From AC-32 sp963754265 (GTDB taxonomy: Bacteria; Actinomycetota; Thermoleophilia; Gaiellales; Gaiellaceae), in NCBI GenBank assembly GCA_963754265.1, contig CAVWFB010000007.1, forward strand, positions 161,528 through 225,527: a DNA stretch of 64,000 nt, read 5' to 3'. Positions within the stretch are counted from its first letter, which is position 1, and every line of letters begins with the position of its first letter. Made by a program: the position numbers and the translations under genes. This document shows positions 16,599 to 24,774 of the stretch, one piece after another. Under the pieces are notes generated by a model. It searched no databases and was not told the DNA's origin. It was given only the letters and a program-made list of their open reading frames with translations.

Positions 16599-16754
16599 AG
16601 GCTCCTCGTCGTCCATGTTCTCTCGGATCCCCAGCTCGCGCCAAGCGCTCCGGTAAGCGGCAGGACGGCGATCCTGCGCGAGCTGCTCCCCGAGAGCGCG
16701 CAGGATGAGCTCGCGCTCCTGGCTGCTTGGCTCGGGCCTGATCTCCGCGTCCAC
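16569..16754 (-). CDS. Small hypothetical protein (possible carboxylase-associated small subunit)
   Basis: 61-residue acidic protein with a predicted helix (SQERELILRALGEQLAQ) and a segment YRSAWRELGIRENM. It has clear codon bias and ATG at 16754; its 3' end overlaps pgsA by 30 bases. Size, helix plus basic/aromatic tail, and location near the carboxylase genes recall the epsilon subunits of actinobacterial acyl-CoA carboxylases, but I see no decisive motif, so this is a suggestion only. Confidence 0.45.
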   Translation of the reverse strand: MDAEIRPEPSSQERELILRALGEQLAQDRRPAAYRSAWRELGIRENMDDEEPLGRDGPASQ

Positions 16755-16804
16755 GGCCCGAGAGCCTAAAGCCGTGCGGGCCGACGGACGATACGAACGG
16801 CGGG

Positions 16805-17872
16805 ATGAGCCGTTTCCTCGCCCTCGTCACCTGCTGCGCGCTGTTCGCCGCCTCCTCCGCCTCGGCCTCGAAGATCGCCGATCCGGGGAAGACCCGCGGC
16901 GCGACCGGCCCTGCTCCCACGGTCTCGTGGGCCCAGACCCACATTCGCTACGTGGTCGCCCACGGACTGATGGCGAAGACCGTGGCGGCCTTTCGCGCCG
17001 GCGACGACCTGACCCAGGGCGAGCTCGCGTCTCTCGTCTCCGGCCTCACCAAGCAGCCGGCCACCGTGCCCGCGAACCCCGCGGCGCCGGTGACGGTGAC
17101 GCAGCTCGACGCGAAGCTCGTGCGGACGTTGCAGCTCTCCGATGCGGCTGCCGCTTTCGCCGCCGGGGCGAAGGCCGCGGGTCTGGCGGCCCCGTCTCGG
17201 TTCGGCACCGAGAGCGTCGCGCGCCTGCTCGGCCTTCGTACCGACCATCCCGTCAAGCAGGACGATCTCGAGCTCCTGCCCAGCGACCCGATCACGCGGG
17301 CGGAGACCGCCTACTCGGTCTCGAAGATCCTCCACTTCGCCGGCTGGGAGCACGACTACGCCGAAACCTCGGCCGCGTCGTTCGTGCTTCCGCTGCTCAC
17401 TGCCTGGCAGAAGCGCGTGCTCAACACGGCCGTCAAGCTGATCGGCTTCCCCTACGTCTGGGGCGGCACGAGCGAAGCGCCGGAGTCTCCATTCGGCGTG
17501 AGCGCGCCGGGCGGCTTCGACTGCTCCGGCTTCGTCTGGCGCGTGTACAAGCTTCAGGCCTACCCGGGCGGCGCGGCTCTCGCGGCGACGCTCAAAGGCC
17601 GCACGACCTACCAGATGAGCGGCGAGGTGCCGAAGAGCAAGCGCATCGCGTTCGCGAAGCTCGCTCCTGGAGACCTCGTCTTCTTCGGGCCGAACGGGCC
17701 GCGCTCGAAGCCGGGCTCCGTCGGCCACATGGGGATTGCTCTCGGCGGCGGCTGGATGATCCACTCCTCCGGGCAGGGCGTGTCGCTCAGCCCGCTCACC
17801 GGCTGGTACCGGCAGCAGTTCGCCTGGGGACGACGGCCTCTGGCAGAGGCCGGCCTGGCCCCTTCGAGCTAG
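16805..17872 (+). CDS. Secreted NlpC/P60 cell-wall peptidase
   Basis: 355-residue exported protein: signal peptide at about 1-22 (LALVTCCALFAASSASA), a middle region (about 35-190) with two SLH-like or helical repeats, then a C-terminal NlpC/P60 domain. The catalytic Cys is in GGFDCSGFVWRVY and the His in GHMGIALGGGWMIHSS. It should cleave D-glutamyl-diaminopimelate or similar stem-peptide bonds in peptidoglycan. ATG at 16805; no strong Shine-Dalgarno. It stands alone in its transcription unit as far as can be seen. Confidence 0.88.
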   Translation: MSRFLALVTCCALFAASSASASKIADPGKTRGATGPAPTVSWAQTHIRYVVAHGLMAKTVAAFRAGDDLTQGELASLVSGLTKQPATVPANPAAPVTVTQLDAKLVRTLQLSDAAAAFAAGAKAAGLAAPSRFGTESVARLLGLRTDHPVKQDDLELLPSDPITRAETAYSVSKILHFAGWEHDYAETSAASFVLPLLTAWQKRVLNTAVKLIGFPYVWGGTSEAPESPFGVSAPGGFDCSGFVWRVYKLQAYPGGAALAATLKGRTTYQMSGEVPKSKRIAFAKLAPGDLVFFGPNGPRSKPGSVGHMGIALGGGWMIHSSGQGVSLSPLTGWYRQQFAWGRRPLAEAGLAPSS

Positions 17873-17900
17873 AGCCGTATTCGGCGAATTGCAGGGCAAC

Positions 17901-17916
17901 TCCCCCTTCCGGGGGA
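17901..17916. promoter_or_regulatory. Inverted repeat TCCCCC-N4-GGGGGA
   Basis: Perfect 6-base arms with spacer TTCC, 66 bases before the 38-residue gene at 17982. It could be a hairpin ending the NlpC/P60 transcript (no U-run follows) or a protein-binding palindrome. A similar C4-N4-G5 element lies upstream of the proline-rich gene at 21647. Confidence 0.4.
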
Positions 17917-17981
17917 TGCCGAGCGTTCCCGGGCATTCGACAATCGAGGCCGACCTGATACATGTCGTGGGGAGGTTGACG

Positions 17982-18098
17982 ATGTTGCACTGGAACCACC
18001 GTCTCGTCGTCATTGCCGCCATCCTCGCGCTGATCCTCTTGGCGCTCGGCGGCCTTGGCTATGAAGACTCTCTAGGTAGCTACAACCTGTACTGGTAG
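17982..18098 (+). CDS. 38-residue single-pass membrane protein
   Basis: ATG 17982 is preceded by an excellent Shine-Dalgarno (GGGGAGG, 17969-17975). The product begins MLHWNHRLVVIAAILALI, continues hydrophobic to about residue 26, and ends in an acidic then aromatic tail (YEDSLGSYNLYW). The topology suggests one membrane helix with a short outer tail. The GGDEF/HD-GYP gene starts seven bases after its stop, so the two are likely co-transcribed. Function unknown. Confidence 0.6.
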   Translation: MLHWNHRLVVIAAILALILLALGGLGYEDSLGSYNLYW

Positions 18099-18105
18099 CG
18101 CCGGA

Positions 18106-19917
18106 GTGACTCGCCGCGCCTTGCCGCCGCCGCGGCTCTTGGCAGTCATCGTGCCCGTGTGCGCCGCGGGCCTCGGCGTCGCGTGCGCCGCGGCCGCGGC
18201 CTTCGCGGTCACGCCGCACAAGACGACGACGCTCGTCGGGCTCGCCGCGCTCCTCTGCGCCTCGACGCTCGCCGATCGGTTCCCGGTGCCCGTCGAAGGG
18301 GTCGACACCGGCGGCGTCTCGCTGTCCTTCGTCTTCGGAGTCGCTTCGATCGTGCTCTTCGGCTGGGCGGCGGGCCTGCTCGTCGTGTTCCTGGCGCCCG
18401 CGATCACGCAGCTGATCGAGCACCGTCCGCCGATCAGGATCGCGTACAACGTCTCCGTGCTCGCGCTGGCAGCCACGGCCGCTGGAGCCGTCTCGGCGCC
18501 GCTACACGGAGAAGGCGCCGATGGGGTGCTCGCCCGCGTCGGCGCGGCCGCGTCCGCCCAGTACACCGTCAACCTGATCTTGATCACCGCCGTCGTGGCC
18601 GTGAGCTCGCGCCGCTCGCTCTTCGCGCTCGCCCGCACGAACGTCCGCTGGACGATCGTGCCGTTCTCCTTGATGGCCTCGGCGGCGCTGATGCTGGTCG
18701 TGCTCTGGCAGCGCTCGCCCTTCCTCTCGGTGGCGCTCGTCGGCCCGCTGCTCGCGATCCAGCTCTACCAGCGCGCGATCGTCCGGGCGTTGCGCGCCAT
18801 GCGCCTCGCGCTGACCGACCCCTTGACGGGGTTGGGGAATCACCGGCACTTCCACGAATGCCTCGAGCGGGAGCTGCGGTACGCGCACGAGCGTGGTCTC
18901 CCGCTCTCGCTCTGTCTCGTCGACGTCGACGACTTCAAGCGGATCAACGACCGATTCGGCCACCCGGCCGGCGACCGCGTCCTCTCGCAGGTGGCGTCGC
19001 GGCTGCGCCAGACCGGCGAGGCCTTCCGACTCGGCGGCGACGAGTTCGCACTCCTCCTTCCCGGCTACGACGAGGACACAGCGCTCATCGCCGCATCGTC
19101 GATCGTCGATCGGGTCGCGGCGCTGAAGCTCGAGCAGGTGGAGCTCGTCACCGTCAGCGTCGGCGTCGCCATCTCGCCTCAGCACGCCGACGATCGCGAC
19201 GAGCTGGTGCGACTCGCCGACAGCGCCCTCTACTGGGCCAAGGAGTACGGCAAGAACCGCGTCCGCGCCTACCGGCCCGACGTGATCGAGCTCGCCGAGC
19301 TCAAGCGGCTGGCCGGCGGCCCTGACCGCGCCGCCCGCTTCCGCGCGGCCGCCAGCCTCGCCCGGGCCGTGGACGCCCGCGACGTCTATACGGGCAGCCA
19401 CTCCCAGCGTGTCGCCGAGCTCGCAGCGCGCACGGCGCGGCGGCTGGGCCTCCCCGACGAGGAAATCGAGCTCACCCGGCTCGCCGCGAGCCTGCACGAC
19501 CTCGGCAAGCTCGCGATCCCGGAGGAGATCCTGCGCAAGCCCGGCCCGCTCACCGACCCGGAGCGGCTGGTGCTCGAGCGCCATCCGCAGATCGGATTCC
19601 GGATGCTCGAAAGCCTCGGGGTCGACCCCGTCGCCGACTGGGTGCTCCACCACCACGAGCGCTGGGACGGGAGCGGGTACCCGGACGGACTGCCCGGCGA
19701 GACCATTCCCCTCGGCGCGCGCATCATCTTCGTCGCGGATGCCTACGACGCGATGACCTCGGAGCGGGTCTACCGCCGCAGAGTCGCGCCCGGGCAGGCG
19801 ATCGCAGAGCTCAAGCGCTGCTCCGGCTCGCAGTTCGACCCCGAGATCGTGGCCGCGTTCGCCGACGAGCTCGAGCTCGACGTCGAATCTGCCGCAACTG
19901 CGGCTCTGGCTTCCTGA
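18106..19917 (+). CDS. Membrane GGDEF plus HD-GYP protein (c-di-GMP turnover)
   Basis: 603 aa. About six N-terminal membrane helices (residues 10-215) form a sensor-like module. A GGDEF domain (about 235-390) has the intact signature LGGDEFALLLP and substrate motif VDVDDFKRINDRFGHPAGD. An HD-GYP phosphodiesterase domain (about 405-590) has HDLGKLAIP and HHHERWDGSGYPDGLPGE, so metal ligands are present. It could both make and degrade c-di-GMP, or one domain may regulate the other. GTG start at 18106 directly follows the small membrane protein gene. Confidence 0.9.
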   Translation: MTRRALPPPRLLAVIVPVCAAGLGVACAAAAAFAVTPHKTTTLVGLAALLCASTLADRFPVPVEGVDTGGVSLSFVFGVASIVLFGWAAGLLVVFLAPAITQLIEHRPPIRIAYNVSVLALAATAAGAVSAPLHGEGADGVLARVGAAASAQYTVNLILITAVVAVSSRRSLFALARTNVRWTIVPFSLMASAALMLVVLWQRSPFLSVALVGPLLAIQLYQRAIVRALRAMRLALTDPLTGLGNHRHFHECLERELRYAHERGLPLSLCLVDVDDFKRINDRFGHPAGDRVLSQVASRLRQTGEAFRLGGDEFALLLPGYDEDTALIAASSIVDRVAALKLEQVELVTVSVGVAISPQHADDRDELVRLADSALYWAKEYGKNRVRAYRPDVIELAELKRLAGGPDRAARFRAAASLARAVDARDVYTGSHSQRVAELAARTARRLGLPDEEIELTRLAASLHDLGKLAIPEEILRKPGPLTDPERLVLERHPQIGFRMLESLGVDPVADWVLHHHERWDGSGYPDGLPGETIPLGARIIFVADAYDAMTSERVYRRRVAPGQAIAELKRCSGSQFDPEIVAAFADELELDVESAATAALAS

Positions 19918-19939
19918 GCGATCCGAGCCTCGAGCCCGG

Positions 19940-21506
19940 CTAGAGCGGAATGTTGCCGTGCTTGCGCGCGCGGCCGGCGCTCGCGCTTGGTCAGCGTCGT
20001 CTCGAGTGCGTCGGCAAGCACCGCGCGAGTACGACGCGGCTCGATCACGTCGTCGACGTAGCCGCGCTCGGCGGCCACGTATGGGTTGGCGAACCGCTCG
20101 CGGTAGTCGTCGATCAGCTCCGCCCGCCGAGCCTCCGCGTCGTCGGCGCCCTCGAGCTCCTTGCGGAAGACGATGTTGACGGCCCCCTCGGGCCCCATCA
20201 CTGCCACCTCGGCGGTCGGCCAGGCGAAGTTGAAGTCGGCCCGGATGTGCTTCGAGCTCATCACGTCGTACGCGCCGCCGTAGGCCTTGCGCGTGATCAC
20301 CGCCAGCTTCGGCACCGTCGCCTCGGCGTAGGCGTAGAGCAGCTTCGCCCCGTGCCGGATGATCCCGCCCCACTCCTGCGCGGTCCCCGGCAGGAAGCCC
20401 GGCACGTCGACGAACGTGACCAGCGGGATGTTGAACGCGTCGCAGGTGCGCACGAAGCGGGCCGCCTTGACCGATGAGTCGATGTCGAGCACCCCAGCCA
20501 GCGAGCGCGGCTGGTTGCCGACGACTCCGACGGGATGGCCGTTCAGGCGGGCGAAGCCGCAGACGATGTTCTCGGCCCAGCGTTCGTGCACCTCCAGGAA
20601 CTCGCCGTCGTCGAAGACGCGCTTGACGACCTCCTTCATGTCGTAGGGCTTGGCGGGGTCGTCGGGCACGAGCGTGTCGAGCTCGGGATCCTCGCGGCTC
20701 GGCGGATCGGCCGGCTCCGAGTACGGCGGCGGATCGACGTTGTTCTGCGGCAGGAACGAGAGCAGGTAGCGCGCGTCCTCCAGACAGGCGTCCTCGTCGG
20801 GAGCGACGAAGTGGGCAACGCCCGACTTGGTCGCGTGGGTCATCGCTCCGCCGAGCTCCTCGAAGCTGACCTCCTCGCCGGTGACGGTCTTCACCACGTC
20901 GGGGCCGGTGATGAACATGTACGAGCTCCCCTCGACCATCAGGACGAAGTCCGTGATCGCAGGCGAGTAGACGGCGCCGCCCGCGCACGGGCCCATGATC
21001 AGGCTGATCTGCGGGATCACGCCCGAGGCCTGCACGTTGCGCCAGAAGATCTCCGCGTAGCCCGCCAGCGAGACGACACCCTCCTGGATCCGCGCGCCGC
21101 CGGAGTCGTTGATTCCGATCACCGGGCACCCCAGCTTCGCGGCCAGGTCCATCACCTTGCAGATCTTCTCGGCGAAGACCTCGGAGAGGCTGCCGCCGAA
21201 GACGGTGAAGTCCTGCGAGAACACGAAGACCCGGCGGCCGAAGATCGTCCCGTAGCCGGTGACCACCGCGTCGCCGTACGGTCGCTTCTCGCGCATCCCG
21301 AACTCGGCCTCGCGGTGGCGCACGTAGCGGTCGAGCTCGACGAAGGAGCCCGGGTCGAGCAGCTTCTCGACGCGCTCGCGGGCGAGGAGCTTTCCTTGGG
21401 ATCGCTGCCGCTCGACGGCGCTGTCGCTGCCCGCGTGCGCCGCCTGCTCGCGCAGCTCGCCCAGCCGGTGGAGCTTCGCCTCGGTCGAGTCCATCTCGGT
21501 CGACAC
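19940..21506 (-). CDS. Acyl-CoA carboxylase beta subunit (carboxyltransferase), C-terminal frameshift
   Basis: Transfers the carboxyl group from biotin to acetyl- or propionyl-CoA. The N- and C-terminal crotonase-like carboxyltransferase halves are complete (SQDFTVFGGSLSEVFAEKI, NDSGGARIQEGV, GPCAGGAVYSPAITDF, GFLPGTAQEWGGIIRHGAK, KAYGGAYDVMSSKH). The family normally ends KHGNIPL. That ending is encoded here with a stop at 19940-19942 but in a different frame: the CG tract near 19960-19970 carries one base too many or two too few. Without correction the frame runs on antisense over the GGDEF gene to 19770, which is unlikely to be native. Start GTG 21506 or ATG 21494. Confidence 0.88.
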
Positions 21507-21540
21507 GCGCCGAGCGTAACGCCGCGACCGCCGGCCGTGC

Positions 21541-21600
21541 CGGGGGAAATCCCCGAAAGGGGGTCGAACGGATCACCTTTCCGGGGGACTTTCGGCCGCG
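21541..21600. promoter_or_regulatory. G/C-run inverted repeats upstream of the proline-rich gene
   Basis: The segment alternates GGGGG-AAAT-CCCC-GAAA-GGGGG (21542-21563) and is followed by CCTTTCCGGGG (21576-21586). That element can pair with CCCCGAAAGG (21551-21560) except for one extra C. It shares the 10-mer TTCCGGGGGA with the element at 17901. It may be a regulator-binding or mRNA leader structure; its location between the divergent carboxylase beta gene and the surface-protein gene fits regulation. Confidence 0.4.
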
Positions 21601-21646
21601 GAAACCGACCTAGCCTCCGTAGGCGTAACTGCGGCAAAGGAAGGAA

Positions 21647-22852
21647 ATGCGGCGATACATCGATCGACCCCGGCGGCTGCCGGCGCCTCGCGCCGTGCTG
21701 CTGCGACGGACCCGTTTGGCGCCCGTTGCGCTTGCGCTGCCCCTGGTCACCCTGATGTGGCTGACGATCGGGCTTCCGATCTTCGCCGAGCTCTCGAGCG
21801 CCGGCAGCGCCGACGGCGTAGCACGCGACGTCGTCTTCGGCTCGGCGATCGCGGGTAACGGAACGGGCGGTCACAGGCCCGGCGGAAGCGACAATCGCGG
21901 CGGCGTCGCCGAGACGGTCGCGGCGGCGACCGTGAGCCCGTCGATCGTGCGAGAGGTGCGGCTGCTCCGCGAGCGGGTCCTGATTCGCGTCTCCGCACGC
22001 AACGACTCGACGAGGCGATCGAGCGACCCCGGCAGGCTCGGCCGAGGTGCGACCACGATCGCCGCCGCTTCGGACTCTTCTACGAGCGACCCGACCGTGA
22101 CGCCGCTCAGCGTTCCGACGACGTCGATGCCGGCCTCGAGCTCGACCCCGCCCCCTCCGCCTCCGCCTCCTCCTCCGCCTCCTCCGCCTCCGCCGCCGCC
22201 GCCACCACCGCCGCCGCCGCCTCCGCCTGCTGCCCCGATACCTACCTCGCCTCCTCCGCCCCTCCCGACGGCTCCGCCCCCTCCGCCTCCTCCTGGGCCG
22301 GCTGCCCCGCTGCCTCCTCCTCCTCCGGTTGGGTCACCACCCCCGCCGCCTCCGCCTCCTCCGCCTCCGCCGGCCGGTGGATCGCCGCCGCCTCCTCCCC
22401 CACCTCCGCCTCCGGCTGCCTCGATGCCGGCGGCACTCGACGTCCAGACCCGGAACAACGGCGCCAAGACAGGCAAGGCCGAGAGTGGCGACTCGATCAC
22501 GTACACCTTCGCCGGCGCAGTCGTGCCGTCACTCGTCCTGGCCGGGTGGAACGGCTCTGCGACGCTCGTGACCGTCCATTTCACGAACAACGCGAAGAAC
22601 GACGTGGTCAGCGTCCGCAGCACCTCGACCGGTGCGACGCTCTTCGAGCTCGGCTTCGTCAGCCTCCACGGCGACTACACCAACAACGCGGACTTCAACT
22701 CCTCGGTCATGACCGCCGCCGGCAACACGATCACCGTCGTGCTCGGCACGCTCAGCGGCCACGCCAAGGAGAAGGCCGGCCCGGCCACGATGGTCTGGAT
22801 GGGGCCGGCGAACACCGTCAACGAGTCCGGCGCGTCCGACAAGGAGTTCTGA
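21647..22852 (+). CDS. Membrane-anchored proline-rich surface protein
   Basis: 401 aa. A basic N-terminus and one hydrophobic segment (about 26-46) suggest a signal anchor. Then comes a Ser/Thr/Arg-rich region, about 100 residues of almost pure proline with short Ala/Gly/Ser interruptions (22147-22425), and a C-terminal domain of about 135 residues. That domain has repeated NN/TNN motifs and beta-strand pattern (AALDVQTRNNGAKTGKAESG onward). The proline stretch would act as a stiff rod spanning the cell wall. No homologous function recognised. ATG at 21647 with AAGGAAGG upstream. Confidence 0.75.
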   Translation: MRRYIDRPRRLPAPRAVLLRRTRLAPVALALPLVTLMWLTIGLPIFAELSSAGSADGVARDVVFGSAIAGNGTGGHRPGGSDNRGGVAETVAAATVSPSIVREVRLLRERVLIRVSARNDSTRRSSDPGRLGRGATTIAAASDSSTSDPTVTPLSVPTTSMPASSSTPPPPPPPPPPPPPPPPPPPPPPPPPPPAAPIPTSPPPPLPTAPPPPPPPGPAAPLPPPPPVGSPPPPPPPPPPPPAGGSPPPPPPPPPPAASMPAALDVQTRNNGAKTGKAESGDSITYTFAGAVVPSLVLAGWNGSATLVTVHFTNNAKNDVVSVRSTSTGATLFELGFVSLHGDYTNNADFNSSVMTAAGNTITVVLGTLSGHAKEKAGPATMVWMGPANTVNESGASDKEF

Positions 22853-22878
22853 GCTCCCTTCCCGGGTCGCAGAACGGC

Positions 22879-22905
22879 TCAAGCGGGCCGTTTGTCGCGC
22901 CGATA
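22879..22905 (+). promoter_or_regulatory. Sigma-28 (FliA/WhiG)-like promoter
   Basis: TCAAG (22879-22883), 15 bases, GCCGATA (22899-22905), then eight bases to ATG 22914. This matches the motility/WhiG-type sigma consensus (TAAA or TCAAG, about 15 bases, GCCGATAA). No Shine-Dalgarno is present, so the mRNA is likely leaderless. Confidence 0.55.
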
Positions 22906-22913
22906 CCCCCTAG

Positions 22914-24434
22914 ATGAGCCCTGCGGCCACAGCCACCAGCGCTGCGTCCGGGCAGGAAACCGCCCGGCGGCCGCGTCGTGCCAGGTCTCCGATCGCGCGC
23001 CGCGCCGGCATCCAGCTCATCATCGGGGTCCTGATCGTGGGCGCCATCCCGATCGCCTCGACCGTTCGAATCCTCGAGGCGAACGCGCTCCGCAACGAGC
23101 GGGCTCAGGCCGATACGGCGCTGCGCACCCAGCTCCAGAGCGGCCTACGCGAGCTCACCCGGATGGGCGACCAGGCCTCGAACCGCGCCGCCGACCTCGC
23201 GCGCTCGCCGGACGTACAGCGCGCCTTCATCACTCCGAGACCCGCCGCACTCGCCCGCATCGCACGGGAAGAGCGCGACGTCTCGTTCGTTCTGAACAAC
23301 CACCGACTGGGGGCGGCGCCCAGCGCGAACGTCCTCCAACGCTCGGTGTGGTTGACGGTGAACGGCCGCCGGATCGGCAAGGTCGTCGCCGCCAAGCCCC
23401 TCGACCAGCGGCTGAGTCGGCGCCTCACCGGAGACGCGCCGCACTCGCGCGGAGACCGACTCGTGCTCGTCGAGCACGGCCGTCTGCTGGGCACGAGCGT
23501 CGCGTTCACGAGCCACGGGCGCACCGTTCGGCTGCAGGGCACCCGCTACCGGTCTCTGGCGACGGCGGTCGAGGACGCGGGCGGCGCCCGCCTGCTGGCA
23601 CTGCGCCCACAGGAGGCGATCGACGGAAACGTTGCGCCGTACAGGCAGCGCATCCGCTACGCGGCTCTCGGGTCTTTCGCGCTGCTCGTCCTCGTCGCGC
23701 TCATGTTCGCCGGCCCGCTCCTGCGCATGCTGGGCGACTTCCGTCGCGTCGCCTCGCAGGCCGCGACCGATTCCCTCACCGGGCTCGCGAACCGCCGCTC
23801 CTTCGACGAGGAGCTCGCGCTCGAATGGCGCCGCGCCCACCGGATCGGCGACTCGCTCGGGCTGGTCCTGCTCGACCTCGACGACTTCAAGCAGGTGAAC
23901 GACACGTACGGTCATCCCGCAGGCGACGCCGTTCTTCGCACGGTCGGCGAGGTGCTCGGCTCCGGTGTGCGCCAGATCGACCTCGCGGCGCGCTACGGCG
24001 GCGAGGAGTTCGTCGTGCTCGTCCCCGAGAGCGATCTCAAGGGGGCGACGCAGCTCGCGAAACGGCTGCGCCTCGCCGTCTCCAAGGCTCGGACCGAGCT
24101 GCCCGACGGACGCCTGCTCAAGGTGACGGCGAGTTTCGGTGTCGCAGTGAAGGGCGACCTGACCACGGCCGAAGGGCTCGTGGCCGCGGCCGACGAGGCG
24201 CTCTACGAGGCAAAGCGCGCCGGCAAGGACCGGGTGGTCGCCGGAGGGACCGTCGAAGCCGCGCCCAGGGCCGCCGCGACGCCCCGGAAGAAGACGCGTG
24301 CCACAATCACGGACGATGCGGGTCTCGGCGAAGGTGGACTACGCGCTGCGCGCGGGAGCGGAGCTCGCAGCGGCGCCGAGCGGAGTGCCGCAAAAGGGCG
24401 ATCGGATCGCCCGAGCTCAAAAGATCCCGCTTAA
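22914..24434 (+). CDS. Membrane diguanylate cyclase (GGDEF)
   Basis: 506 aa. Membrane helix at about 32-52, an extracellular sensor-like region (55-240), a second helix (about 250-270), then a GGDEF domain (about 280-440). The active motif is YGGEEFVVLVP and the substrate motif LDLDDFKQVNDTYGHPAGD; it should make c-di-GMP. The last 60 residues are low-complexity (Ala, Arg, Gly) and overlap the rrf2 gene by 119 bases, so the true C-terminus may be earlier or a frameshift may exist near 24290. ATG at 22914 follows a sigma-28-like promoter, unusual among its neighbours. Confidence 0.88.
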   Translation: MSPAATATSAASGQETARRPRRARSPIARRAGIQLIIGVLIVGAIPIASTVRILEANALRNERAQADTALRTQLQSGLRELTRMGDQASNRAADLARSPDVQRAFITPRPAALARIAREERDVSFVLNNHRLGAAPSANVLQRSVWLTVNGRRIGKVVAAKPLDQRLSRRLTGDAPHSRGDRLVLVEHGRLLGTSVAFTSHGRTVRLQGTRYRSLATAVEDAGGARLLALRPQEAIDGNVAPYRQRIRYAALGSFALLVLVALMFAGPLLRMLGDFRRVASQAATDSLTGLANRRSFDEELALEWRRAHRIGDSLGLVLLDLDDFKQVNDTYGHPAGDAVLRTVGEVLGSGVRQIDLAARYGGEEFVVLVPESDLKGATQLAKRLRLAVSKARTELPDGRLLKVTASFGVAVKGDLTTAEGLVAAADEALYEAKRAGKDRVVAGGTVEAAPRAAATPRKKTRATITDDAGLGEGGLRAARGSGARSGAERSAAKGRSDRPSSKDPA

Positions 24435-24774
24435 GTTCCTCGAGAACATCCTGCTCGACCTCAAGCACGCCGGGCTCGTGCAGAGCCAGCGCGGCGCGGA
24501 CGGCGGCTACTGGCTGGCGAAGGACCCTGACCGGATCGTGCTCGCCGAGGTGATCCGCGCGGTCGAAGGCCCGATCGCCAACGTCCGTGGAGAGCGTCCG
24601 GAACAGGTCGAGTACGCCGGCGCCGCCGAGCCGCTACGGGACGTGTGGGTCGCGGTTCGGGCGAACCTGCGCGCGGTGCTGGAAACCGTGACCCTCGCCG
24701 ATCTCGCGGCGGGCAAGCTGCCCGACAACGTGGCCCTGATCGCCGCCGACCCGGACGCCTGGCTGCCGCACTAG
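24316..24774 (+). CDS. Rrf2-family transcriptional regulator
   Basis: 152 aa. Winged helix-turn-helix of the Rrf2 type (MRVSAKVDYALRAGAELA, then KGDRIARAQKIPLKFLENIL and wing QRGADGGYWLAKDP). The three cysteines that bind an Fe-S cluster in IscR and NsrR are absent, so it resembles CymR-like members, which in Firmicutes control sulfur uptake and cysteine synthesis. Its stop overlaps the stop of cysA by four bases, convergently. The context suggests control of the sulfate transport operon, but this is inference. ATG 24316 is chosen by alignment of the family N-terminus. Confidence 0.85.
   Translation: MRVSAKVDYALRAGAELAAAPSGVPQKGDRIARAQKIPLKFLENILLDLKHAGLVQSQRGADGGYWLAKDPDRIVLAEVIRAVEGPIANVRGERPEQVEYAGAAEPLRDVWVAVRANLRAVLETVTLADLAAGKLPDNVALIAADPDAWLPH

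Noticed and set aside
18502..21576. 1024-residue open frame on the minus strand
   Set aside because: It is an antisense/shifted shadow of the GGDEF/HD-GYP and carboxylase beta genes with arginine- and glycine-rich, unstructured sequence; long chance frames are common at this GC content.
17960..21640. c-di-GMP or c-di-AMP riboswitches before GGDEF, NlpC and surface genes
   Set aside because: I looked for the GEMM and ydaO core motifs (such as GACGCAAAG or conserved GGG/AAC loops) and could not find a convincing match.
22147..22425. Repetitive CCN-rich tract resembling tandem repeats or CRISPR-like units
   Set aside because: It is the coding sequence of a polyproline linker; there are no unique spacers and no regular unit length.
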